Shown here one piece after another: positions 6,805 to 15,556 of a stretch of 15,556 nucleotides of DNA. The notes under the pieces are model-generated. The model ran no database searches. It saw nothing but the letters and a program-made list of their open reading frames with translations, and had not been told where the DNA came from. Position 1 is the stretch's first letter. Each line of letters begins with the position of its first letter. The DNA lies in the NCBI GenBank assembly GCA_028565715.1, contig JAOXYC010003347.1:1-15556 (forward strand), given 5' to 3'. Origin of the DNA: Phoronis pallida. Taxonomy: Eukaryota; Phoronida; Phoronidae. The position numbers were made by a program, and so were the translations under genes.

Positions 6805-7005
6805 AACTGGTGGCCTAATGGTTAGCACAGACTCATGTGGGTGACCAGGGTTCAATTCACAGCAGCACCAGGTGGACTCGACCGACTCGTTAGCTTTGTG
6901 AAATCTTTTACCTCCCCTAAGCTCACTTTGTCAGTTTGTGCCAAAATATCCTAGAAGGTACATCTGCTAATAGGAAGGAGAAGAACTGTCGTAGGACATC
7001 TTAGA
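6805..7005 (+). mobile_element. tRNA-derived SINE
   Basis: The head has a convincing RNA polymerase III promoter: box A tggcctaatggttagc (6811-6826) and box B gggttcaattc (6848-6858), followed by gcacca at 6865-6870, as at the 3' end of a tRNA. The tggcctaatggttagca stretch is typical of tRNA-headed SINEs in marine invertebrates and fish. The body continues through ggtggactcgacc and a pyrimidine-rich part to an uncertain end near 7005. It differs in head and body from the SINE at 505-676, so two families are present. It lies in the sense orientation of the putative intron. Confidence 0.65.
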
Positions 7006-8694
7006 TGTGGGCGACAAAAGAAATTTTAAAGCACACTATCACTTGGTAGGTATGGTATTCAAGCGACAACTTAAAGTTTTGTACAGTACAAGTGTATTTG
7101 TTTAGAACTTCATGTTATTAATCCGTCAGCGTTTTTGAAGCTTTTTGTTCAGCCAAGATATATTCATTTTTTCATTAAGTTACTAACTTGACAACTTGTC
7201 AACTGTAACAACCAAAATAAGTCAGTTTTAACAGAATGGTACAAAAACATCTTTTTATTCCTTATCCACCCTTGAACTGACTTTACAGGATTTTGTCATT
7301 TTAACTTATGGAGGTTGAACGTTACAGGGCGGTCTCTAGCCTGAACTCCAGCCCCTTGTACTCAGGTCGAGGGACTGTATCAATCGCAGGGGGGTCTTCT
7401 GTTTTTTTTTACCAAAAGTAGGAGACTGTGTTTTAAAGCGGAGTGACGTAATCAACATATATACTAAGCGAGACTCGATTATCGCGTAGGGAGAACAGAC
7501 CATTGTTTGAGATGGGCTGTGGGAGAGACTAGGCGGTCTCCATCTGTGGATATCTGACAGCCTTGTACCTTGTGCACCTCTATCATGAATTTAGATTTCA
7601 AATGATAAGTTCAAAAAATCAGAAAAAAATATTTAAAGCAATGTATTTCAAATTCCTACCTAAATCATTTTATGAGAACGGCTATCTACATATTTAACAG
7701 TTGTAAGGGTTAAATATGTACTTTAAAGTTGACACAATCAAATTTACACCACATTTTTTTGCTTTTAAAGTGAACAATGCACCTATTTTTTAAGTACAAA
7801 TTTTGAAATCTTAATTTGAACTAAAGTTACGAAGGAAGAGAAAAGATAGATAGTTCCACAAAATATATAAAGTGCCAGTCCGACCCGTATGAGGTATTGC
7901 TACTTGTAAAGTTGCTGATGCTGATGTTTAGTGACTTAAATACACTGCTGGTGAACATTTTTAAAATCAACATTGGAATCTTTCTTAGAAATGTTGTTCA
8001 GATGTTCAAAATGAAATTACGAAAAAGAGTCTATATTAAATTATAGACTTACAGGTGTCTTTTTATACCTTAACCTACGCAGCCCTCGGGCAAACTATTG
8101 ATTATGTCTGTCATGGGTCTGGTAAAAAATTAAGGTAATGCGTGTGAAATCTTGAAACGCTCATTACATAAAATTTCTGGAATTAAACAAGATTAGAAAG
8201 AAAATCTCTTGGGCCCTTTTCCAACAGGTTTAAAACCAACAAAAGTTAAAAATCAAATTACTGGTTGCAGGATACATAATCCCACTCTTTCGCACCAAAC
8301 AGTTGTAAAGTTATAGTTGAGTTCAGGGTGTAAATCATACAGGTAAAATTCCTGGGCTCGTGCCGCTGACAAGTCGAAAAAAAATCATTCTGTAATATCA
8401 TAAAAAGTTGGTTTATAGTTTATACTTGATTAATGTTTTGTTTTAATTAAAACTAAAATACCTTTTTTTAAGTCTACCAATCTGCTTTTGAAGCAAAGGG
8501 GGTTGGCGTCTATAAAAATGTTCGGCTTGCTGTATGATTAACTGGGCTCACTAAATAAATAGTATTTATCACCAACAATTAACAAAAGTACAAATTAATT
8601 AATAATTAGATTATGGAAATTTTTAACACTGGACCAAAACATTCAGCATCTTTCCGAAATGTGTAAAACCAGGAGATTGACACTTAGCGCAACC
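7006..8694. other. AT-rich intron-like DNA, little structure
   Basis: No coding frame stands out. A less AT-rich patch at about 7325-7570 holds a TGACGTAA site (7444-7451) and the nonamer ggcggtctc twice (about 7329-7337 and 7532-7540), possibly part of an unrecognised repeat. A poly-T run lies near 7402-7410. The remainder shows nothing I can name. Confidence 0.4.
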
Positions 8695-9660
8695 AAGTGA
8701 GTTATAACTTTACTTTAAGCCAGTTTTTAAAAACCCTTTTAAATACCAACAGTAAACTACTTTAAGTCTGATTTTTAAGTTAAACTTTCTCAGTGTGAAA
8801 AAACAAAACAATTCTGTGACCCACTCAAATACTTTAAAGAACATTACGAAAACTATGGCAAAGTTTGGGGAGAGGGCATCAAACCAATCTGAATCGAATC
8901 AACTCTGTTAGCACTTCCATTGCATTGCATTCTGCCAAACTGGAATACTCAGCCCTTCACAGTGTTTTTGATACCTGTTTACAGTAGAGTGTTTTGACCT
9001 AGTTGCTGTACATAGCTTGTAATTACTGATGACCTTTGATAATGATTAAGACTTGATCAGTCATGGATCTGTACTCTGGTATTTTGGTAGGTCAGGGTCA
9101 GTGAAAATCAAATATTGCAACGTTGGGAGACACAGTCCTTTTACAAACAACAACAATTGAACACCAAGCATTTTCAAACATCAGAAACAACTCTTCAATA
9201 GTGCTGAATGTGCACACTGAACTTGTTTTCATTTATAATGATCTCAATTTGAGGAGTTCGACAAATTCCAACTTATTATAGAAACAATGATAATTTTGGC
9301 ACCATATATCCGTCCTGAAAAAAGTTTTTAACTTCAAGATAGGTTTTGACATTGATGTTTTCAGTGATTGAAAGTACAATGACTTGTTCTGAATCTTTCG
9401 AGATTATAAAATGAACAGTAACTTTAGTGTATTTAGGAGGTAGCTTGGTTTTTGTAAGTTGAATTTTGGTAATTGTTCGTGTGAAAAAAAAGCTATCATT
9501 ATTTGATTCCAATTTTCCGGGGAGCATACAGTTGGCTTACAGACTTTGAAAGTAGCTCTGATCTACTAAGTTTTAAGTTTTCGAAGTGCGTACCCATGCT
9601 TTGCGATAGTTGGAAATGAAAAATTTACTGGCTTAAAGTAAAGTTATTAAGTACTCACTT
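8695..9660. repeat. Widely spaced inverted repeat bounding 966 bp
   Basis: A 21-bp perfect inverted match (8704-8724 with 9627-9647) extends outwards to aagtgagt (8695-8702) and actcactt (9653-9660), with a 4-bp gap between. Similarity stops at these outer ends, so they could be the termini of an old DNA transposon of about 966 bp, though no flanking target duplication is visible. An 83-codon minus-strand frame lies inside (9276-9527) and resembles no family I know. Confidence 0.4.
9276..9527 (-). CDS. Unrecognised short frame, doubtful gene
   Basis: 83 codons starting MLPGKLESNN and ending LSLFL. No domain, signal peptide or membrane segment is evident; the sequence alternates charged and beta-type residues. 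It lies inside the inverted repeat 8695/9660 and on the same strand as the longer frame at 10431-10943, so both could be remnants of one gene or element. In AT-rich DNA a frame of this length is only mildly unusual. Confidence 0.12.
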   Translation of the reverse strand: MLPGKLESNNDSFFFTRTITKIQLTKTKLPPKYTKVTVHFIISKDSEQVIVLSITENINVKTYLEVKNFFQDGYMVPKLSLFL

Positions 9661-10430
9661 CAAGAACAGTATCCAAAAAACTTACTATTTAACTGCAGGA
9701 TGTTTCTGCACTGCTCAATATGTTTTCATGAAAAAGATGCGGAAACCATCTTAAACATAGGCAAAAAAGCTGAATAGATACAAAATACCAGATAACTCCA
9801 AGACACAGATAACATACAGTAGCAAAGAGTAACAAGTTAATCAAGCAAACATGTTATTGTTTAGACTACCACAGGGTTTCCTATTGAATTCAATTTCTAG
9901 ACATAATTGTAAGAGCTTAGGCACACTGCCATTGTCTTTGAAGTGGAATTCCAGGGAATCCCCAATTCTTAAAGTAGGTCACCCTCCATTGCTGTATTAG
10001 TTTGGCTTTTGAGTTTTTATCGACACACATCATCAGTTTATAGCTGTCACGAATCAGGCAGTTGATTTACAAAATGACAAAGTGGGTTCTTTAGTCATTA
10101 TAGTGGATATTTCTTACTTCCTTTTTTGACAGTACATAATTATACAATTTATCCAAATCCTGGGCTATTCAGTTGACTTGAACTATGTGCCTGGGATCCA
10201 TGTGTCTCATGACCCAGGTCGCAATGTTTGTCCAGCCTACTCTAGACCAATGTCCTTTCACCCAAAATTAAAAGTACATGTGTGCTAAGTATAAGTTATC
10301 CAGTCCATGTTGTTTTGATTTGAAGATCATTACTACAGACAGAATCAAATTCAATACTAAATGTTTTACAAACCATTCAACATTATTTCTGGCGATGGAA
10401 GCAAGCGTTGCAAGAGTTTGCATTATCTTG
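9661..10430. other. Non-coding AT-rich DNA
   Basis: Nothing recognised. A plus-strand frame at 10278-10505 overlaps the longer minus-strand frame and is treated as its shadow. Confidence 0.45.
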
Positions 10431-10943
10431 TCAAGCATCAAGGATGAAATCTACATTTTCTTTCACTTTGACAATCAAGGGCAAACTGGGTTTATAAGAT
10501 TTTAGAGTAGATTGCTTTTTGTTCAAAGCTATTTTTGCCTGTTTGTATGACATGGATAAGATCTCACTTGGTTTGAATCCTGCCACAAAATCTATTGCTC
10601 TTGTCTTAAAGATACTCTCTCTGCGTTGGTTCAAATCCATCATCAAAATGCAAATCAAGTCATGAAATGGAACTGACCCCATTTGATGTCCCTGATTCGA
10701 AATTCTTTTGTTAATTTCAACAATTTTTATGAGGCCTTTATGATGGCATGAAATTGACATCACGGAGCATTCGCCACAAATCGATTGTGTTACTGATTCC
10801 TGAATTTGTTTAGCTATTATTGCAGGCGTTATATTATTGATTGACTGGTAACTGTTATCAATATTAGAGGCTGAACTCACATTGTTCTCTATAGCGATCC
10901 TATATATTGATTCATTATGTGTATATACTATGAAATGGTCATT
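10431..10943 (-). CDS. Unidentified open frame, possible exon or transposon remnant
   Basis: The minus strand is open for 170 codons, from just after a TAG at 10944-10946 to a TGA at 10431-10433. At the window's apparent composition of about one third GC, a run this long is unlikely by chance (my rough estimate is well under 0.05 for the window). No strong start is present: the first in-frame ATG begins a 108-residue product (MSISCHHKGL...), and a GTG at 10880 would give 149 residues. A cysteine/histidine patch (CGEC...CHH) lies ahead of a basic, mixed helical part with the stretch FKTRAIDFVAGFKPSEIL, but no known family was recognised. It may be an internal exon of a minus-strand gene, a decayed mobile-element gene or a chance frame. 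No convincing splice acceptor was identified on its 5' side. Confidence 0.3.
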   Translation of the reverse strand, partial: NDHFIVYTHNESIYRIAIENNVSSASNIDNSYQSINNITPAIIAKQIQESVTQSICGECSVMSISCHHKGLIKIVEINKRISNQGHQMGSVPFHDLICILMMDLNQRRESIFKTRAIDFVAGFKPSEILSMSYKQAKIALNKKQSTLKSYKPSLPLIVKVKENVDFILDA

Positions 10944-10946
10944 CTA

Positions 10947-13900
10947 TTTTTAGTTAGGTTTTTGCACTTTTTTCCATGTTGTTTGCATACAGACCATGGA
11001 AATAGTTGAAATGAACAAAAGTCAATTCCCAAATCTGATAAATCAGTTGTACCCAGTCCCCTAAGGTGCCACTCAACAAAAGATTGTTTCACACTTGTCT
11101 TAAAATTGCAGGGAGGATTTTTTTAGAGCCCGAAATTTCAGTAACTGCGGAGGGTCCAATAGGCCCCCTTTTCGATTAACCAGCAGAAGGCTCTTAAGTC
11201 AGATTACAATGGCAGGAAGCTTGGTTTTTCTGAAAACAAAAATTTAGGAGCAAGACTGAAAACTCAATTTTCCCAGACAGAAACTCTCACACACAGAAAG
11301 ACAAATCACCATTTGTCACACATTATTTTTGTAAAAGGGGTGTGTTGGTTGAGACCTCTTTTGGCCAAAACATAAACTAAGCCATGAGATTATCAACAAA
11401 CAATAGAAATCATCATTTTGTACATACAAATAAAATTACATCAGAAACTCTTGAATGTACTCATTTGAAATTGACTTCAAAATATCTGTAGTTATTTGAA
11501 ACAATGCAATCTAGCTGAACTGCTATAAATTTAGGGTCATTTTTCATAGTGTTTAGTAGTAATTTGACATAACAGGTGGCGCTACTTGATTGTAACACTG
11601 TAACCTGGTCCTGTCTTTTCAAGATCCTAAAGATTAAACAAAACAAACTGTACTTACAAAATTAGTGTTCTGTTTTACAAACAAAATACATTAATTTGAC
11701 CAATCTTTAAGCCCATTTTAAAAGGCTGAAGGGCATTCAAAGCTTAAAAATACATGTTCAGTCAGCCATTTAAGTGAATTATTGGCAATATGATCAGTGA
11801 TTTTATTTAGATTTATATCTAAAATTTTGCAACATTCAAATTTTAATTTTTTTAACTGTGCATTAATCTGCATTTGGAGAAGTATTTGTGTTGAGAATTA
11901 TTTCCTCATTGTTTATTTTTATTGAACTCTGCCACTAATTTGGTAAAAAATTGAGCTATTCTTCTAAAATCTGCATGTTCAAAATCTAAATTTTAGAGCA
12001 GTTCACAGTACGGCTAAACCCTATCAGCGGGACAAAAGCGTATAGTTATCAAACAGTTATTTTATTCTGGATGCTTTTATAAACACTCAATGCTAAAATG
12101 CCCAGACTTACCTGTACTACAAAGGCTAAACAGCCATATTCAATCAAACTGTTTGTAGTTGAACGATCATTGTTGGACAACATTCCTGGCATTTTTGCGC
12201 TTCAGCTCAGCCTAGGTTGTACAGGCAAAACACACAGTAACAGCTCCACACATATGGTAGGCTAATAAGTACTGTAGTCAATGGGCTTCTGGTCTGGAGT
12301 TGTGGTCGCTGATGGTTCATAATTTTGTTTACGTTGAAAGTGTATTTGGTTGTATCTGAGCTGTTGTGGTAAGTTTTAAAAATCTAGCTATTATCTATAA
12401 AAAATTACAAACTTTGTGTGTTTTGATTTTTATCTAGTTGATATGCATTCTAGTAATAATGCATTGCAGGTATATGTACCTACAACCGGGTTAAGGGTAT
12501 AAGCCCATCTCCCGTTTTGGTTAAATCTCAATTTTGTGCTTGTTCATGAATGCCTTTATAAGCCGACTTGGGTTAACTCCACCATAATGTTTGGGCATTC
12601 TAAATCTACAAGCCCACGGGCTTTTACTATGGTGTGTATGGCCTGGCGCAACATTTTTAAATAAATATATGTGAATTTTGGTGTAGTTGCATTTATGCAG
12701 AGTCAATACGTAGTAAACAGCACTGTATATTTGAAATCCAAAACATGCTTAAAGAAATAAACAAACAAACATCATTTAACAGGTATTGGTACTTCAGGTA
12801 AATCTGCTGTTACCCAAAATAGTTTTAAAGGTTAAATGTTAGAGAATTTATGCCTTCAGACATTATAGCCTCTGTGGTCCAACCAGAGCCCTTAGGAAAT
12901 ATACGGTACCAGATATTTTGAGGCCATATGGAAGGTCCGTGGGCAATGTTGGAATCGTCCTTATGCCCTGGTTACACTGTTGCACTCATAATGCAGTTGA
13001 TAGCCACAATTTGTGGAGGTTGCAGCTTGCAAGAATTGACTTGTCATGAGCCATTTCGTTTGATGTTTTCCATACATTCAATTCAGAGTTTTGGGTCAAG
13101 AGTTAAGGTCTGTCCATGTACTACGTTTCCTGTTTGTATTCATACTTCAAGTGCTGACCTGTACAGCTGATTTTGTTCAAGTGGTCAATTTGCATTTCAA
13201 TACTTTCATTGAAGAATTCAGGTGTGATTTATTGGTGTGTGTACGATCAAGGTATCCACCTGTACTTATGGAATATTACAAGGGTGCAATTTCACCATTT
13301 CATTCACAACTGCGTGCTCAGCCAGTAGGTTTGGACAACTGACATTTCATTTCTTATGAAAAAGGATATAGAGTATAGCCTCTCAAAGAAGTGTAGCCTT
13401 GTCAAAGGTCTTCTGCTCACTCAACGTATGGACTAATTTCAGTGATTACAGGAACTAGTAGCTTGCCTTCACACCTTGAAGGAAGGTTGTTAGGCTGTCA
13501 CAAGAAAAATATAGAGCCTCCCAAATGATACAGGTATGGAGTCAAAGAAATTGAAATTTGTTATTAAATTTTGAAGACAGAAAAAATTTGGAACTGAATT
13601 GGGAAAACCTTGAAATTTATTGTCAAGCATGGCGACCAATGGCAGTCACCGTTGTAAACATGGTGGAGCGCCACAACAAAGCTGATGGTGGAGAACCCTG
13701 GAACCAACAGTTGAATGTATTTCCTAGTAAAACTCCTGAGGTCATTCTACGGATGCTGGCAGCTTGTTGTATGCATTGTGTTTTCAGATGAAATCCACCC
13801 TTGCAACATCTTCAACAAATTCCCTCTGGCTATGGCTTAAAAAAATTGATGCTAGATTCCATTCATACTTCAGTCAGTCAAACATGTCTCTGTCTTTAAA

Positions 13901-14353
13901 AAGAAAAGGCAGTTTCTCTATTCATAATTGAGTTTTCATGTTGGACGGTGTCTGTTGTCAAAAATAGCTTCAGTACACAGGTAACGTGCCTTGAAGCAAA
14001 ACACTCCCAAGCGTACAAGCTCTGTTTCATGTAGTACGTACGTTGTACAGTATTCTGTGTGCATGTCTGGAGACATTGTACTATGTTTTCCCAAAGGTTT
14101 TAAAAAACTGGCTTGTGCTTAAAATAGCAACACGGATACTATGTTCTTGCTTGCAGTAAATAAAGTGGAATTATCCTAAGGTACACTTCTCTTTGTTTTC
14201 CTGTGAGGAAAAAACAAAACAGCATGCAAACTAGTTGAAATGGCTGAATCCCTCTTGATGGTATTTTGAGTTTGCATTCAAGCATACAGCCTAAGAAGCC
14301 ATGTAACTACCGTATCTAAAAGGATATTTACAGTCTCTGGGTTTTAAAGAAAA
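10947..14353. other. Long AT-rich intron-like stretch
   Basis: About 3.4 kb without a supported gene. Short frames at 11461-11646 (minus), 12521-12706 (minus), 12928-13170 and 13091-13342 (plus, overlapping) and 13558-13791 (plus) have no recognisable domains or matched splice signals. The frame at 13558-13791 has the least random-looking sequence (GGEPWNQQLNVFPSKTPE) but starts without an ATG. No transposon could be delimited. Confidence 0.4.
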
Positions 14354-14419
14354 GTCAGATGGGTTTTTTAAAACCCATCTGACAAAGTTGTCAGCATTTA
14401 AAAATGGTGACAACTTTGT
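14354..14419 (+). repeat. Two abutting perfect hairpins
   Basis: Hairpin 1 has 14-bp perfect arms (gtcagatgggtttt and its complement) with a 2-base loop, 14354-14383. Hairpin 2 has 12-bp perfect arms (acaaagttgtca at 14382-14393 and tgacaactttgt at 14408-14419) around a 14-base loop. They overlap by two bases. No target duplication or longer element was found around them. Confidence 0.75.
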
Positions 14420-15307
14420 TATTAAATCAGTCTGAATTTAGTTTGTGTTGTCCACTAGACAAAGAATCTTGACCAGTTTTTTAAACCAGGATGTTCCACC
14501 ATGGTTGTCATGGCAACACATTTCCAAATCGCCCAAGGCAACATTGTGTTTAGTATTTTTTATCCTTTAATCTTTTTAGGTTTCACTAAGGTTACAGCTT
14601 CAAAGGATTTTTGGGAACAAATTTATCCAATTTTACCAAAGCTCAATTTCTTTAGTTACAAGATGGGGAAAAGGTAATTTTTCAAAGATGGCTTTCAAGT
14701 AGGACATTTTGTGCACTGTTTACATCTTTTTTTGTGAACATGCATTTTTATATTTTACTTGGTGCCAATGTTGTCGTGTTTATAAGCGTGAAGGGGAAGA
14801 AATTCTTCTGATTGGTTGACTGTACTATTAATTCAAGCATCAATATGAATGTCTCTTTTCATTGTGCCTCAAATTATTTAATGCCTACTTGTTTTCTACT
14901 GTACATTACGAGACTACAACAATGTTGATAGCAGGTTGCTTTACACCCAAAGAAACAAACTTACCAAACTGATACGAAATTGACTGAAATTTACAGTTAT
15001 AAAGGGTTATTATGGGTAATTTCGGACTTCTTGTGTAATAAATTTGAGTACATTTTTAAACTCTCCAGGTTTACATTAAAATCGAAAATAAGTTATCAAT
15101 ATAAGTTGCATTATTTTAGGAATACTGATCGGAAGATAGGTTAACCCAGTCTGCTGGGTGTCACCACAGGGAGTCATCAGGAAGGTTTCCTGTGTGTCCC
15201 GTTCATTGGTGCACCGGTATATTCTGGGTCTTTTGGAGTAAATTGGTGTTTTAAAGAGACTGACTTTGTATCAAACTTTTTAGAAGAAAGGTGATTCTTA
15301 CAATGAC
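14420..15307. other. AT-rich intron-like DNA with one X-box
   Basis: Apart from the X-box at 14504-14517, this stretch holds a GC-richer patch at about 15140-15230 with small nested palindromes (caggaa/ttcctg, cacagg/cctgtg). It resembles repeat-derived sequence, but I could not assign it. Confidence 0.4.
14504..14517. promoter_or_regulatory. RFX-type X-box
   Basis: gttgtcatggcaac is a near-palindrome fitting the RFX X-box consensus RYYNYY-N(1-3)-RRNRAC with a 2-base spacer. RFX factors control ciliary genes in animals (established knowledge). Whether this copy is bound, and whether it serves the gene starting near 5980 or another to the right, is unknown. Confidence 0.45.
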
Positions 15308-15556
15308 ATAGTTGCCAACCTTTCAAGATGTAAAATCGGGACGCTTCCGATTTGTCAGTTATATTCTCAAAAAGTTGACGAGCAAAAAAAAAAAAAAACC
15401 GTTATAGGCCTACGTGCCAAAACATTATCAATCCGTCAAAAAATTACCTCATTCGACACAATCGTTGTTCAAAAAGCGGGACATTCTTTCAGAATTCATC
15501 AAAAATCGGGACAAATCCGACAAAATCCGGACGGCGGGACAATCGTTGTTCAAAAA
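15308..15556 (+). mobile_element. Left part of a repeat with hAT-like end, cut by the window edge
   Basis: It begins with tagttgccaacc at about 15309-15320, similar to the c/tagNgttgccaacc ends of many hAT transposons, and continues with a run of gggac motifs (aatcgggac, agcgggac, atcgggac, atccggac, gcgggac). The right end and any target duplication lie outside the window. An A15 run sits at 15384-15398, and a 17-bp direct repeat (caatcgttgttcaaaaa) at 15459-15475 and 15540-15556 suggests a tandem unit of 81 bp that continues past the edge. Confidence 0.4.
15384..15398 (+). repeat. A15 homopolymer
   Basis: Fifteen consecutive A residues within the edge repeat, followed by ccgttataggcctacg. 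Confidence 0.85.

Larger units (their letters stand above)
6065..15556 (+). other. Probable long first intron, continuing past the window
   Basis: It begins with gtaagc at 6065. The stretch is AT-rich, carries transposon copies, and has no exon I can support, consistent with the long first introns of developmental or regulatory genes. Acceptor-like pyrimidine-tract sites exist (for example ttattttag before 15121), but the frame opened there from a phase-1 donor meets a stop after six codons. If the exon at 6040 is wrong, this would simply be intergenic DNA. Confidence 0.35.

Noticed and set aside
6811-6870. A functional tRNA gene ending in CCA
   Set aside because: Promoter boxes are fine, but the stems are mismatched and animal tRNA genes do not encode CCA; the sequence continues as a SINE body.
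12928-13791. Frames of 77-83 codons as downstream exons of the gene starting at 6040
   Set aside because: No phase-1 acceptor plus donor pair could be matched to them, and they have no recognisable domain.
15119-15251. Acceptor-like ttattttag followed by an open stretch as exon 2
   Set aside because: Joined to the phase-1 donor at 6064, it meets a TAG after a few codons; other frames lack a donor.

Overview
This window looks like AT-rich, mostly non-coding eukaryotic DNA, not bacterial. No long coding frame covers it. It carries tRNA-derived SINE-like units, a short Helitron, foldback MITEs with target-site duplications, and a CCAAT/CRE/YY1-type promoter followed by a consensus splice donor. 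The motif taggccta recurs (near 490, 805, 5715, 6150 and 15405). I associate it with marine invertebrates, especially echinoderms, but this is impression only and the species is not proven.

Layout. 1-1260: AT-rich DNA with one degenerate tRNA-type SINE (about 505-676) and a tight cluster of CRE-like and TCACGTGA sites (873-918). 1263-2760: a probable non-autonomous element with long, imperfect inverted arms. 2868-3280: a well-delimited non-autonomous Helitron whose interior is a GC-rich tandem array with a period near 111 bp. 3281-4186: unassigned sequence with a TAAGA microsatellite. 4187-4300: first copy of a foldback MITE with perfect 8-bp target duplications. 4538-4951: a 414-bp TA-flanked inverted-repeat element with seven copies of a 13-bp motif. 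4952-5900: a comparatively CpG-rich stretch with an NRF1-type palindrome. 5920-6064: the best gene signal, a promoter and a short first exon with an 11-codon upstream ORF inside a TISU-like context, then MPRKSKSQ and a phase-1 donor at 6065. 6232-6638: three more copies of the MITE. 6809-about 7005: a second tRNA-type SINE. From there to the right edge is AT-rich, intron-like DNA. It holds an unexplained 170-codon open frame on the minus strand (10431-10943), a widely spaced inverted repeat (8695/9660), an RFX-type X-box (14504-14517), two abutting hairpins (14354-14419) and the left part of a repeat with hAT-like features at the right edge.

How it fits together: the simplest reading is the 5' end of one plus-strand gene, with its promoter near 5950 and a first intron of more than 9.4 kb running off the right side, set in DNA shaped by several families of small non-autonomous transposons. 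The gene product cannot be named from eight residues. I found no convincing downstream exon, no true tRNA or rRNA gene, no CRISPR array and no known multi-gene system.
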